Assembly: GCF_013204795.1 (NCBI RefSeq)
Contig: NZ_JABMKW010000018.1
Location: forward strand, 124,001-188,000
Source: Pedobacter panaciterrae
GTDB taxonomy: Bacteria; Bacteroidota; Bacteroidia; Sphingobacteriales; Sphingobacteriaceae
Direction of reading: 5' to 3'
DNA: 64,000 nt
Part shown: one piece after another, positions 36,230 through 46,540 of the stretch
Layout: each line of letters starts with the position of its first letter
Position numbering within the stretch: position 1 is the stretch's first letter
Position numbers and translations under genes: made by a program
Notes under the pieces: model-generated
The model's database searches: none
Told to the model about the DNA's origin: nothing
What the model saw: only the letters and a program-made list of their open reading frames with translations

Positions 36230-37213
36230 TTATAAAATTTTAACCACTTCTTCTGCATCCAGCCTTGGCGAGGATGCGATTTTAATTTTCTCAGGCAGGT
36301 ATCCGCAGGAAACCACCAATCCCACTCTTTCATTGTTCGGGATACCCAGCAGCTGTCTTAATTTCAAATCCCTATGTACCTCCACACTCCAGTTCAAAGG
36401 GCAGGCACCAATATCATATCTGTGCAGCGCATACAATAGCGACATCGCAAACATCCCTGAATTCACAAAAGATTCATTTCTATCATTTGGGCCCTGGAAA
36501 ACTGAAATATCAGCGGTGATTACAAACAGGGTATCGGCAAGGTGCCCAAATCCCCTGTTGCCATATTGCAGTTTCAGCACCTCCTGTTTCATCTCAGCAG
36601 ACCTAACCATGTAAATCCGGTTCACCTGTCTGTTACAGGAAGTAGGAGATTTTAGCGCCAGCCTTACGCACTTCATCAAGACCTCTTCCGGGATCTCCAC
36701 GTTGCTGTAATTTCTGGAGCTGTATCTCGAAAGGCAGAACTTATCGAAGGAAGATTCCCTGTGGGCGAAATAAACGTCTCTGTCAAATTCAAATTGTTTT
36801 GGCGTCTGGTAGGCGGTAATTCTCAGCCTTAATTTGGCTACCTGATCGGTAATGGCCTGCTTTAACGCAAAGCTTTTTTTGTCATGGAATTCAACATATT
36901 CTTCCAGTACATTCATGGAATGAACAAACTCCAGACTAGATAAATTGTATTTTTTATCCAAATACATATTCATCATATCGATCAGTTCAAGCACAACAGG
37001 CTCCCCAAACCCAAGCCTGGTATCGGGCATGGTCAGCCCCTTCTCCAAAACATGGTAATAGATGGTTAGCTTGCCTTTAAGTTTGTTTTCAGTATCGAAG
37101 GTTTGATAAACATTCGAATTCTTAATAAATCGATTAAAATCGTAAGCATAAAGTTTCGACAACTTGGCTATGATTTTAACTTTTTTCGGGACGATTTTTT
37201 TTATGAAAGACAT
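36230..37213 (-). CDS. nitroreductase-family flavoprotein in EPS operon
   Basis: The 327-residue protein has a C-terminal nitroreductase domain (about 145-327). SRYSSRNYS is the FMN-phosphate binding start, LALKSPTSCNRQ and GFGHLADTLFVI follow, and GACPLNWS is the loop near the flavin. An N-terminal extension of about 140 residues precedes it. The family reduces quinones, nitro compounds or other oxidised substrates with NAD(P)H. It lies tightly between the flippase and a pyruvyltransferase gene, so it probably reduces or oxidises a polymer building block. The substrate is unknown. Confidence 0.83.
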   Translation of the reverse strand: MSFIKKIVPKKVKIIAKLSKLYAYDFNRFIKNSNVYQTFDTENKLKGKLTIYYHVLEKGLTMPDTRLGFGEPVVLELIDMMNMYLDKKYNLSSLEFVHSMNVLEEYVEFHDKKSFALKQAITDQVAKLRLRITAYQTPKQFEFDRDVYFAHRESSFDKFCLSRYSSRNYSNVEIPEEVLMKCVRLALKSPTSCNRQVNRIYMVRSAEMKQEVLKLQYGNRGFGHLADTLFVITADISVFQGPNDRNESFVNSGMFAMSLLYALHRYDIGACPLNWSVEVHRDLKLRQLLGIPNNERVGLVVSCGYLPEKIKIASSPRLDAEEVVKIL

Positions 37214-37236
37214 ATAATTAAATTTTATTATCTTAT

Positions 37237-38790
37237 TTATTTTCCGGCGAATTTTACCTGAATTCCGGATAACTTTTTTGTAAGGCCTTTTGCAATTCCG
37301 GCCACCATATCACGTTCAGCTTGCACAAAGCCGTAATTCCATATCAATAACGAGGTAGAGCAGAAGCTCAGTGCCAGTACCACACCCAACCTAATAAAGC
37401 CCTCCGGCATAAAAAGTCCCGGTAAAAATGATACCCCTATTCCCACTGCAGTAATCACCCCAACCTTTAGAATGATATTCTTGAAAAAAGCACTTATAGA
37501 CAAGCCCGTTAAGGTGTGCACAATCCTGAGCCTGATCACCAGCGAAATCGCTTCGAGGCACAGCCCACCAATTAAAACCGAATAAGCGGGATAACCAGAT
37601 CTAAGCAGAAAATACGAAAGTGGCAAAGTGAGTAAAACGGTAGAGCCCACAACGGACTGATATAGTTTAATCTTGCCAGTAGCCTGAACTGCTGTTTTCA
37701 ATCCGGTGGACATCTGACTAACCACACTGGTCATCAGTACAATCGTACAAAAGGCAGCAGTATACTGAGGTACATTGGATAACCAGAACTTCAAAATAAA
37801 GGGCATCTCAATGAGCATCGGAATAACCATGAACAGCAGCAGAAAAACAGAAAACTTACTGGATTGAGTAGCCAGTCTGATCATCCTTTCCCTGTCGCCA
37901 CCGCCTTCACTTTTAACGATCTGCGGATTAAAGGCCCTTACCATCATGACCGAAAAGGACTGCATTTGGGAGTTAACCTGATTGGCAACCGCATAAGATG
38001 CATTGATCTTAGCGCCATAGAACCTGTTCAATATGATGCTCAGCCCCTGAGAGCTGGCCACATAACACAAGGCCCCAAACAAATTCCATCCTGCATACGA
38101 GGCCATTTCCTTCAGCAGCGTGTAATTGGCCGAAAAGCCGAAACTAAACTTACATTCTGCATACTTTACCGAACACCAGATCGTCTTGATCATCCTGATC
38201 AGGATAGTTACCGCAGCAATCAGAATCCCGTAGGTGATCAGCTTATCAAAGTGTGTATACAACAGGTAATAGGCAATACCCAGTTTCAATACCGCCTCCA
38301 GAATACCACTTAACGAATCAAATAAAAGATCTTCGTTTGCATTAATTGCGGCATCGTACGGCACTGCATTTATGGTAAAAAATGTACTCACCACCATAAA
38401 ATGAAAAACATACTTTGCCGTTTCAATCCTGGCGGCCGGTATATTCAGCACGCCATCAAAAAGAAACAGTCCGGCAATTTCCAGCAGGGCAACAACCAGC
38501 AATCCAATAATTAAGTGTAGGGTGATACTGGTTTTAAATACCTCTTTGTTTTTGTCTACTTCCCCCTTTCCAAGGAAAAACGAGAGGTAGCGCTGGGTAG
38601 TTACCGTCATCGCGCCGTTCAAAAAAGAAAGCATCAGAATAACCCCGGCCAGCAAATTAAAGATACCAAAGTCCTCTGTTCCCAGAGATTTCAATATCAA
38701 ACGGGTCGAAAACAATGCGATAAACATGGTAATCACCACTTTTCCGTAAAGGAAACCGGTGTTGTAAAAAACTTTTTTAGCGGCTTTCAT
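37237..38790 (-). CDS. Wzx-type polysaccharide flippase
   Basis: The 517-residue protein has 12-14 membrane helices and belongs to the MOP superfamily of polysaccharide transporters. The N-terminal helix with FIALFSTRLILKSLGTEDFG and the loop LSFLNGAMTVTTQRYLSF match the flippases of Bacteroidota EPS loci. It should move the undecaprenyl-linked repeat unit across the inner membrane. It follows the Wzc gene by 1 bp. A second flippase gene at 60.2 kb belongs to the other cluster. Confidence 0.9.
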   Translation of the reverse strand: MKAAKKVFYNTGFLYGKVVITMFIALFSTRLILKSLGTEDFGIFNLLAGVILMLSFLNGAMTVTTQRYLSFFLGKGEVDKNKEVFKTSITLHLIIGLLVVALLEIAGLFLFDGVLNIPAARIETAKYVFHFMVVSTFFTINAVPYDAAINANEDLLFDSLSGILEAVLKLGIAYYLLYTHFDKLITYGILIAAVTILIRMIKTIWCSVKYAECKFSFGFSANYTLLKEMASYAGWNLFGALCYVASSQGLSIILNRFYGAKINASYAVANQVNSQMQSFSVMMVRAFNPQIVKSEGGGDRERMIRLATQSSKFSVFLLLFMVIPMLIEMPFILKFWLSNVPQYTAAFCTIVLMTSVVSQMSTGLKTAVQATGKIKLYQSVVGSTVLLTLPLSYFLLRSGYPAYSVLIGGLCLEAISLVIRLRIVHTLTGLSISAFFKNIILKVGVITAVGIGVSFLPGLFMPEGFIRLGVVLALSFCSTSLLIWNYGFVQAERDMVAGIAKGLTKKLSGIQVKFAGK

Positions 38791-38791
38791 A

Positions 38792-41143
38792 TTACCCTTT
38801 AAAAATTCGTTTCCAGAAACCTTTTTTCGCTATTTCCTCTCCATAACTGCCATAGCCGTAACCATAGCCATAAGCATAGGAATCAGACAGCACGATATCG
38901 TTTATTACTATTCCTATTTTTTTCATTTTTTTGGTACGGAACAGATCATCTACAATATGCAGCTGGTTTTTAAGCGTAAACTTATGCCGCACTAAATACA
39001 GGCAAACATCAGCATGGGGCTCAAGCAACTGGGCATCGGTAATTATACCTATTGGCGGGGCATCAATAATTATATAGTCAAACTGCGTTCTGAGCTCATC
39101 TATTAACTCCTTGGTACGCGGATTTAACAACGTTTCCGCAGGGTTTGGCGGGATAGGGCCAGAACTTACAATAAACAGGTCTTCGTGGATATCCAGAGGC
39201 TTTACAATATCCTTAGCGGTAAGGCTTTTGTCGACAACGTAATTGGTAAAACCAACACCGTTAGATGTATTTAATTTACCAGACATACCCGGTTTTCTTA
39301 AATCCAGCTCCATCAGCAACACACGCTTTCCGGTAATGGCCAACACATTGCCCAGGTTAATTGCCACAAAGGACTTTCCCTCTCCAGACATGCTGGAGGT
39401 AAGCAAAATAACCTTTGTTTTTTCGTTTTCGTTATGGTAAAAGGACAAATTGGTTCTTAATGCCCTGAACTGTTCTGAAATGGCAGACCTTGAATTGTCA
39501 GAAACAGCCAGGTTAGCCGAATCATCACTATGACTAATTTCTCCCAAAATCGGAACCTCTGTGGCTTCAGTGATGTCCTCCTTGGTATTTATTTTATTAT
39601 TTAAAACATCCAGCAGGTAGATGATCCCAATTGGGATAGCCAGCCCCATAAACAAACCTACCAGTGCCACTACAGATTTCTTTGGACTAAAAGGCTTAAA
39701 TTCAGATTTTGGCGGATCAATCGTTCTCGAATTCGCGATATTAGAGGTTTTGGATATCGCCGTTTCCTCACTCTTTTGCATCAGGTAGATGTATAGCTCC
39801 TGCTTAATCTGTTGTTGTCTGGCCAGGTTTAAATAATTTCTTTCGGTAGCAGGTATCTGCTGAACTTGTCCTTCAACCGACTTCATCTGTCCTTGTAACT
39901 GCGCTTTGGTAATCTCCAGTCCATTTTTGGTGGAGATCAGATTGGCCAGCATATCCGTGCGCATATTTTTGATCTGCTTATCCAAATTGGTAATCACCGG
40001 GTTCGTTTCCGTTACACCAAGCAATCTTCTGTCGCGGTCTAAAAGCAGGGCATTATACTTATCAATTAATCCCGTAAAAACCATATCTCCCGGCAAAATT
40101 GAACTGGGTAGTACGCGGTTTCCACTTTCATCTTTTAAATATTCCTGCAGATTTGATAAGATACTCAGCTGGGTTTCTACCTTCGACAACTCATTCATAA
40201 ATGAACTGGTATTTTGCACCAACAATTTAGATTGCTCGGTCATGTCGGCAAGGTTGTTTTTTTGCTTAAAACCCTGAATGTTCCCTTCCAGGTCACCCAG
40301 TTCCGAGCTGATAAAGGCCAGCCTGTTCCTTATAAATTTAATGGTACTGTCGGCAACCTCGTTTTTGTCATCAATATTTCCCTGAACGTATTTATGAATG
40401 AGCTCGGTTAAAATGTCCTCACCTTTTTTAGGAATGGGGTGATTAATGCTCAGGTCAATTACCGTGATCAGCTTATTTCCAACTGACACGCTCAGGTCGT
40501 TCATTAATCCGGCTACCTTCTCATCTACAGAAACAATAGAGAACTTATAGCGCTCATCTTGAACAAAAAGCTGTCCGGGTGTTTTGGTAATGATAAATGT
40601 CCCGACTTTAGGGAAAGTGATTTTACCGTTAAACTCTACTACAGTATCTAACAGGCCAGATTTTAGCGAGATTTTGCCATTTTTTAGCAGTTCCAGATCA
40701 AAACCTGTTGCCTTAATGGTATCTTCCGGTACAACAAATTGAACTGTAAACGGGCTTTTGTAGATTTCTATGTCGTTAACACGTCCCTTTTTAATATAGG
40801 TAATATTAAGGTGCATGTCCTTCACCACCTGTTCCATCAGATATCTGGTCTGCAGAATTTCTGCTTCATTATCTACAGTGCTTTTGGTGCCAAGCAGGCC
40901 ACCAAGATCACCAAGCGCATCGGCTGCGGCGCCAAGCGCGCTACCTCCCTTTTTTTCATCGTTTACTAAAACCCTTGCCGAAATCCGGAACATAGGGGTG
41001 GTGTATCGCAGGTATAAATAGGCCAGGCCTAAACAAACTATTACCGATAACAATATTAATGGCCATTTTCTGATAATCTTGGGCAGTAGCTTGCTAATAT
41101 CCAGGCCTTCATCTTTTGGAAGTTGATTTGATCTTGTACTCAT
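38792..41143 (-). CDS. Wzc-type polysaccharide co-polymerase and tyrosine autokinase
   Basis: The 783-residue protein has an N-terminal membrane helix (about 28-46), a long periplasmic Wzz domain with coiled coil, a second helix (about 480-500) and a C-terminal BY-kinase domain. The Walker A loop is SMSGEGKS at 584-591, the A' block is VLLMELDLRKPG, and IIIDAPP at 691-697 is the Walker B region. Six tyrosines alternate in the tail at 756-767, the usual autophosphorylation cluster. It controls chain length and export together with the Wza-like protein, whose gene ends 27 bp upstream. Confidence 0.95.
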   Translation of the reverse strand: MSTRSNQLPKDEGLDISKLLPKIIRKWPLILLSVIVCLGLAYLYLRYTTPMFRISARVLVNDEKKGGSALGAAADALGDLGGLLGTKSTVDNEAEILQTRYLMEQVVKDMHLNITYIKKGRVNDIEIYKSPFTVQFVVPEDTIKATGFDLELLKNGKISLKSGLLDTVVEFNGKITFPKVGTFIITKTPGQLFVQDERYKFSIVSVDEKVAGLMNDLSVSVGNKLITVIDLSINHPIPKKGEDILTELIHKYVQGNIDDKNEVADSTIKFIRNRLAFISSELGDLEGNIQGFKQKNNLADMTEQSKLLVQNTSSFMNELSKVETQLSILSNLQEYLKDESGNRVLPSSILPGDMVFTGLIDKYNALLLDRDRRLLGVTETNPVITNLDKQIKNMRTDMLANLISTKNGLEITKAQLQGQMKSVEGQVQQIPATERNYLNLARQQQIKQELYIYLMQKSEETAISKTSNIANSRTIDPPKSEFKPFSPKKSVVALVGLFMGLAIPIGIIYLLDVLNNKINTKEDITEATEVPILGEISHSDDSANLAVSDNSRSAISEQFRALRTNLSFYHNENEKTKVILLTSSMSGEGKSFVAINLGNVLAITGKRVLLMELDLRKPGMSGKLNTSNGVGFTNYVVDKSLTAKDIVKPLDIHEDLFIVSSGPIPPNPAETLLNPRTKELIDELRTQFDYIIIDAPPIGIITDAQLLEPHADVCLYLVRHKFTLKNQLHIVDDLFRTKKMKKIGIVINDIVLSDSYAYGYGYGYGSYGEEIAKKGFWKRIFKG

Positions 41144-41170
41144 AGGGGATGATTACTAATGAAAAAATGA

Positions 41171-41974
41171 TTAAAGCCTTGTAATTAAAATAATTAAAAC
41201 GGAGAGCGCTGATCCGAGTATTGCAAAAGTCTGGGTTCTCGATGCGTTGTTCGCAGCTATACGTGCCTTATTTGGCTCTACGTAAATCACATCGTTCTGT
41301 TTCAAATAAAAATATGGGCTGTTAAATAATTCTGAGGAATTCAGGCTAAAGCGGGCGAATTCTTTCTTACCGTTGTTGTCGCGGATAAGCAATACATTCT
41401 CTCGTTTGCCATAAATGGTGAGGTCGCCGGCAAGTCCAATCGCATCTAAAATGTTAACCTTCTCATTCGGCAAGGTATAAGCTGCAGGTCTTACCACCTC
41501 TCCTAATATGGTAATTTTGAAATTTGCGAAGCGTACCTGAACACTGGGATTGTTATAAAGTTCGGCAGCTTTTTTTCTGATAAGATCTCTTGCTTCAAAA
41601 GTAGTCAATCCCACAAGCTTGATCTTTCCAATAACCGCCAGTTCAATCTCTCCGTTCTTATCAACCAGATAACCGCTAACCTGCTGCTGACCAATGGTAG
41701 ATGCGGAACTTGCTCCTAAGGCCTGTCCGGTGGTGGTTTGATTAACCACTGCCGAGCTTAGGGGATCTATTGTAAAAATAGACACAGCAAGTATGTCGTC
41801 GGGCTGAATTACAGGGTCTGTAAATGGAGCCGTCTTTTCCATTGCAGATTTATCTGCGAGGGAAATGTCCTGAAAGTACGGGACGTTCTTGGTGCTGACG
41901 CAGGAAGTAATAAACAATGTAATTAGCAATCCTGCTAAATTCTTTAAAGGGATACTGGGTTTTCTTTTTCTCAT
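41171..41974 (-). CDS. Wza-type polysaccharide export lipoprotein
   Basis: The 267-residue protein has a lipoprotein signal with lipobox ITSC and Cys25, then the polysaccharide export domain (IQPDDILAVSIFTIDPLSS) and a SLBB-type domain (FKITILGEVVRPAAYTLPNE). The C-terminus is a single hydrophobic helix, which is shorter than in enterobacterial Wza. It forms the outer-membrane exit channel or its periplasmic part. It is the first gene of the long EPS operon, so the 435-bp region upstream should hold the operon promoter. Confidence 0.93.
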   Translation of the reverse strand: MRKRKPSIPLKNLAGLLITLFITSCVSTKNVPYFQDISLADKSAMEKTAPFTDPVIQPDDILAVSIFTIDPLSSAVVNQTTTGQALGASSASTIGQQQVSGYLVDKNGEIELAVIGKIKLVGLTTFEARDLIRKKAAELYNNPSVQVRFANFKITILGEVVRPAAYTLPNEKVNILDAIGLAGDLTIYGKRENVLLIRDNNGKKEFARFSLNSSELFNSPYFYLKQNDVIYVEPNKARIAANNASRTQTFAILGSALSVLIILITRL

Positions 41975-42362
41975 AGGTAGGTAGCAATAGTCTATAATAG
42001 GTAGATTCTAAAAAAGTGTTCCGACAAAAAGAGGTGCGTAATTTATTTGAGCAAGCAATTACAAAATCTTGAAGAAAAATGAAAATAAAGACTAAAAAAG
42101 GAATGAATATTAAAAAAATCCAAACATAACAGAAACTTAATACATAGTTTATCTTCATTTCACATGCAATCATAAGTAATTACTACGTAATCATCCCAAA
42201 AAGCACAATAATTGCAATAAAAAGAGGAATGATTGACCAAATATACTGAGATTATTACAAAAAATTAAGAAAAATCATTAATAAAAGTCATAATTAACAT
42301 TAAAACAACCATAAATTAACATAAAAAACTTAAAATAAACCACATAAAAAATATATGCAAAC
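41975..42362. other. AT-rich intergenic region upstream of the EPS operon
   Basis: No gene is supported here; a 107-codon frame that overlaps the Wza gene start in another phase is not credible. The stretch is very AT-rich and should contain the promoter of the wza-wzc operon. I see no clear operator palindrome. Confidence 0.6.
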
Positions 42363-42388
42363 AAAAAGGGTCCCAATTGGGACCCTTT
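42363..42388 (-). terminator. Rho-independent terminator after glmS
   Basis: A perfect palindrome at 42365-42388 (half-site AAAGGGTCCCAA) forms a stem whose minus-strand 3' side runs into five T. It lies 22 bp past the glmS stop and isolates glmS from the EPS operon. Confidence 0.85.
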
Positions 42389-42410
42389 AACATCATTAAA
42401 ATGACTTATG

Positions 42411-44249
42411 TTACTCTACTGTAACCGATTTTGCCAGATTTCTTGGTTGATCTACATTACAGCCTCTCATTACTGCAATGTGGTAAGACAATAGTTGCAA
42501 TGGTATAGTAGCCAATAAAGGCAAGAACGCTTCACTTGCATCAGGAATCTCGATGCAATAATCTGCCATTTTTCTAACTTCAGTATCACCTTCTGTTACA
42601 ATTGCCAAAACAATTCCTTTTCTGGCTTTAACTTCCTGAATGTTGCTGATTACTTTTTCGTAAGATGAGTTTTTGGTTGCAATAACCACAACAGGCATCT
42701 CCTCATCAATTAAAGCGATAGGACCGTGTTTCATTTCTGCAGCAGGATAACCTTCGGCATGGATGTATGAGATCTCCTTAAGCTTTAATGCGCCTTCCAG
42801 TGCTACAGGGAAACCACTTCCTCTGCCTAAGAATAAGCAGTTCCTTGAATCTTTAAATTTAGCAGAGATTTCTTTGATCAAGCCTTCTGATTGCAGTGCT
42901 TTTTCAATTTTCTGAGGGATGTTATCCAATTCGGTCAACAACTCTGTTAATTTTGAGCTCGTTAACGTTCCTTTTTGCTGTGCAAGGTGGAAAGCGATCA
43001 AAGTTAACACGGTAACCTGAGCAGTAAAGGCTTTAGTTGAAGCCACACCAATTTCAGGACCGGCATGGGTATACGCGCCAGCATGTGTAAGACGTGGAAT
43101 AGACGCACCAACCACATTACATACCCCGAAAATAGTTGCCCCTTTTTCTTTGGCCATTTCAATAGCAGCCATGGTATCAGCAGTTTCTCCCGATTGAGAG
43201 ATCGCAATTACTACATCTTTCTCGGTAATGATCGGGTTTCTGTATCTGAATTCCGAAGCATATTCTACTTCAACCGGAATTCTGGAGTACTCTTCAATTA
43301 AGTATTCGCCAACTAATCCGGCATGCCACGAAGTACCGCAGGCCACAATGATAATGCGGTCTACATTTTTCAGTTTATGTGCAAACTCGCTGATTCCACC
43401 AAGCTGCACCCTTCCTTCGTTAGGATAGATACGACCTCTTAAACAATCTCTGACAGAACGCGGCTGCTCATAAATCTCTTTAAGCATGAAGTGGTCGTAA
43501 CCACCTTTTTCAAGCATTTCCAGTTTCAGATTCAACTCCTGGATATAAGGAGTCTGCACCACGTTATCTAACTTTTTGATCACTAACTCATCGCGTTTTA
43601 AAAATGCGATTTCGTTATCGTTCAGGTAGATCACGTTTTTAGTATATTCTACAATTGGTGTCGCATCAGAAGCGATAAAATATTCACCCTGGCCAACACC
43701 GATAACCATAGGACTACCTTTTCTTGCTGCAATCAGCTGATCAGGCTTTGCTTCGTCCATTACAACGATGGCATAAGCTCCGCTCACTTCATGAAGGGCA
43801 AGCCTTACTGCTTCCAGCAGGTCGATGTTTTCCTCTTTATAGATTTCTTCAATCAAGTGAATCAATACTTCAGTATCCGTATCACTGTTAAACTCATGCC
43901 CTTTGCTGATCAGCATTTCTTTCAGGGTAGCATAATTTTCAATGATTCCGTTATGGATGATGGATAAGTCGCCACTATGCGAAGTGTGCGGGTGCGAATT
44001 TCTGTCAGACGGAGCACCATGTGTTGCCCATCTGGTATGTCCAATACCAATGGTTCCAGAAAGATTTTTGCCTTCAGCAAAATTTTCAAGTTCCTGTACT
44101 TTTCCGGCTTTCTTGTATATATTCAAGCCATCATTATTGATTAGTGCTATACCAGCGCTATCGTATCCGCGATATTCTAACCGCTTTAATCCTTTAATAA
44201 CTAAAGGCCAGGCTTCTCTATGGCCTATGTAACCAACTATTCCACACAT
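42411..44249 (-). CDS. glmS: glutamine-fructose-6-phosphate aminotransferase (isomerising)
   Basis: This 612-residue enzyme makes glucosamine 6-phosphate, the entry step to UDP-GlcNAc. MCGIVGYIG at the start carries the N-terminal nucleophile Cys2 of the glutaminase domain; EYRGYDSAG and HTRWATHG are its other blocks. Two SIS domains follow (CGTSWHAG, SQSGETADT, LGRGSGFPVALEGALKLKE), and the C-terminus ends KSVTVE as in all GlmS. It stands between the EPS and the O-antigen clusters and supplies the UDP-GlcNAc that the FnlA/CapD-type enzymes use. Confidence 0.98.
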   Translation of the reverse strand: MCGIVGYIGHREAWPLVIKGLKRLEYRGYDSAGIALINNDGLNIYKKAGKVQELENFAEGKNLSGTIGIGHTRWATHGAPSDRNSHPHTSHSGDLSIIHNGIIENYATLKEMLISKGHEFNSDTDTEVLIHLIEEIYKEENIDLLEAVRLALHEVSGAYAIVVMDEAKPDQLIAARKGSPMVIGVGQGEYFIASDATPIVEYTKNVIYLNDNEIAFLKRDELVIKKLDNVVQTPYIQELNLKLEMLEKGGYDHFMLKEIYEQPRSVRDCLRGRIYPNEGRVQLGGISEFAHKLKNVDRIIIVACGTSWHAGLVGEYLIEEYSRIPVEVEYASEFRYRNPIITEKDVVIAISQSGETADTMAAIEMAKEKGATIFGVCNVVGASIPRLTHAGAYTHAGPEIGVASTKAFTAQVTVLTLIAFHLAQQKGTLTSSKLTELLTELDNIPQKIEKALQSEGLIKEISAKFKDSRNCLFLGRGSGFPVALEGALKLKEISYIHAEGYPAAEMKHGPIALIDEEMPVVVIATKNSSYEKVISNIQEVKARKGIVLAIVTEGDTEVRKMADYCIEIPDASEAFLPLLATIPLQLLSYHIAVMRGCNVDQPRNLAKSVTVE

Positions 44250-44510
44250 ATTTTTTCAATAGGTAAATAAAAAATGGGTAATAAAATTTGTCGAATTTAC
44301 AGCTTTAAACTTGAATTTTATAATCCTTTTTTCTAAAAATCGGGTTCTAATGGCAAAATCAAACGTTTGCACACTTTCACGCAAGCATTTTGAAAAAGGG
44401 TATCCGAAACGCAACAGTGAAACTGAGCATTTTTTCGGCCCGGCACATATTTAGGCTAATTACCGGTGTTTCAAAAACATAAAATACCGGAAATTAATTC
44501 AAAAGAATTA

Positions 44511-46445
44511 TTAGGAAACGACATCAAACTCTTCAAACTTAGAGTTCTTACTTTTAAATTCCGGAACAATAGTTTTCATCTGGATAACTACTTTTCTGTT
44601 ATCATTGATTAAAGCGTGATCCACCAATTTATAGATTTGGGCTTCTATTTCGTTGAAAACATATTCGCGCACTCTGCCAATCATGATCTTTTCATGATGC
44701 GTAGGCATAGTGTTTTCATTATCGTTCAAAAGCTCTTCGTATAATTTCTCTCCTGGTCTTAAACCAGAATAAGTAATTTTTATATCTTCATTAGGTACTA
44801 ACCCAGCCAGGCGAATCATCTTCTTCGCCAGCTCAACAATCTTTACAGATTTACCCATATCGAAAACGAAGATCTCTCCTCCCTTACCCATGCAACCTGC
44901 TTCAAGCACTAACCTACACGCTTCGGGGATGGTCATAAAATAGCGGGTAATTTCAGGATGCGTAACCGTTACGGGTCCCCCTTTTTCTATTTGTTGCTTA
45001 AACCTTGGGATTACTGAACCGTTAGATCCTAAAACATTTCCAAAACGGGTAGTAATAAACCTGGTAATGGGTTTTACGTTTAAATCATTAATATATCCTA
45101 ATCCATTTGAAAATACAAAATCATTTGTGGTTAGGGAGTTGTTTAAGGATTGTACGTAGATCTCCGCAATGCGTTTAGAAGCGCCCATTATATTGGTTGG
45201 GTTAACTGCTTTATCGGTAGAGATCATTACAAATTTTTGGACACCATGCTTTACCGATAAATCGGCAATTGTTTTTGTGCCCAGCACATTCGTTTTAATC
45301 GCCTCTGCCGGATTATCTTCCATCATAGGCACGTGTTTGTATGCCGCGGCATGATACACGTAGTGGGGCTTAAAGGTATCAAACAAGAAATTCATACGTT
45401 TCTCATCTTTCACATCGCCAATGAAGGCATGGAAATTAATGTCTTTATGAGTTTCCTCAAGTTCAAGGTATAGGTGATGAAGTGCAGTCTCGCTATGATC
45501 ACATAGAATGATCAACCCAGACTCAAACTTCAATACCTGTCTTACTATTTCGCTGCCAATTGATCCCGCAGCACCAGTAATTAGAATCCTTTTGTCTTGT
45601 AGTTGCTTTTTTATCCCCTCAGTGTCGATCTGAATTGGTTTCCTATTTAACAAATCCTCTATGTTAAGGTTCTGAATCTGTGCTGTACTTACATCACCAC
45701 GAGCCCAAACATCAGGTGGTGGGATATTAAGGATCTTAACATCGTTCTCCAAACAAACATCAACGATTTGCTCTTTTCTATCCGAGGGAATGGTATAGGA
45801 CGCAAATATTACTTCATCCACTTCATGTTTAATGATTAAGGTTTCAAGCGTGGCTGCATCAAGGATTTTAACTCCATCGATGGTTTTCCCAACTTTACGT
45901 AAGTCGTCATCCACATAGGCAATGATTGTTTTATTTACCTTGGCGTCATGATCAAAAGTTCTTTTGGTCGCAACTCCTGCTTCGCCTGCACCATAGATAA
46001 TTATCCTGATCTTATCCAGCTTAGCGTTTTTGATGTACATAAAAAAGTACTTTACAATCACTCTGTAGGTTATTAAGAACAGGAAGCTAAATAAGGAGTA
46101 TATGATTATAGTAACATTGCTGAGAATCCGGTCGCCTCCTAATACAATAATTATTGCGTTTGAAAAGAAAATAGACAATGAACTTAAAACAACGGCAAAT
46201 AGAATTCTGAACGAATCCTGGGCACTTGTATATCGAACAATACCAGCAAAGGTTTTAATATTAAAAAAAACGAGGGTATTTACCACAACAACAAGCAATA
46301 CCGATTTATAGAGTGCTAACAGATTTATATTTTCTAATATAAAGTTATTTTTAAGAACTTTTGCTAGCACGAGTGCAAACACGCTCAAGCAAATATCGAT
46401 TGTGAATATAATCCAGCGCGGTACGATTTCTAGTTTAGTGAACAT
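44511..46445 (-). CDS. membrane UDP-HexNAc 4,6-dehydratase (WbpM/PglF/CapD type)
   Basis: The 644-residue protein has four N-terminal membrane helices (about 12-135), a CoA-binding Rossmann domain (YGAGEAG from 151) and a C-terminal dehydratase domain. GAAGSIG at 291-297 binds NAD; STDKAVNP at 409-416 with Met420 and Lys424 gives the Ser-Met-Lys active site characteristic of these large 4,6-dehydratases. It should convert UDP-GlcNAc to the 4-keto-6-deoxy sugar. The SDR at 48.0 kb could reduce this to QuiNAc or FucNAc, as in the WbpM/WbpV and WreV/WreQ pathways. It is the last gene of the O-antigen operon. Confidence 0.94.
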   Translation of the reverse strand: MFTKLEIVPRWIIFTIDICLSVFALVLAKVLKNNFILENINLLALYKSVLLVVVVNTLVFFNIKTFAGIVRYTSAQDSFRILFAVVLSSLSIFFSNAIIIVLGGDRILSNVTIIIYSLFSFLFLITYRVIVKYFFMYIKNAKLDKIRIIIYGAGEAGVATKRTFDHDAKVNKTIIAYVDDDLRKVGKTIDGVKILDAATLETLIIKHEVDEVIFASYTIPSDRKEQIVDVCLENDVKILNIPPPDVWARGDVSTAQIQNLNIEDLLNRKPIQIDTEGIKKQLQDKRILITGAAGSIGSEIVRQVLKFESGLIILCDHSETALHHLYLELEETHKDINFHAFIGDVKDEKRMNFLFDTFKPHYVYHAAAYKHVPMMEDNPAEAIKTNVLGTKTIADLSVKHGVQKFVMISTDKAVNPTNIMGASKRIAEIYVQSLNNSLTTNDFVFSNGLGYINDLNVKPITRFITTRFGNVLGSNGSVIPRFKQQIEKGGPVTVTHPEITRYFMTIPEACRLVLEAGCMGKGGEIFVFDMGKSVKIVELAKKMIRLAGLVPNEDIKITYSGLRPGEKLYEELLNDNENTMPTHHEKIMIGRVREYVFNEIEAQIYKLVDHALINDNRKVVIQMKTIVPEFKSKNSKFEEFDVVS

Positions 46446-46540
46446 TCATTGGGCGATTTTTATCCGAAAGCAAACTAACAATAATTAAACCAAATTTTAA
46501 ATACCCAAAAATAGGTATAATGTTATTTGCAAATAAACGT

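Noticed and set aside
41850..42173. 107-codon minus-strand frame across the Wza gene start
   Set aside because: Shadow of the Wza gene in another phase; Phe/Ile-rich low-complexity product.
44350..44454. 34-codon plus-strand frame between glmS and the dehydratase gene
   Set aside because: Short, no similarity that I recognise, and chance frames of this size are frequent.
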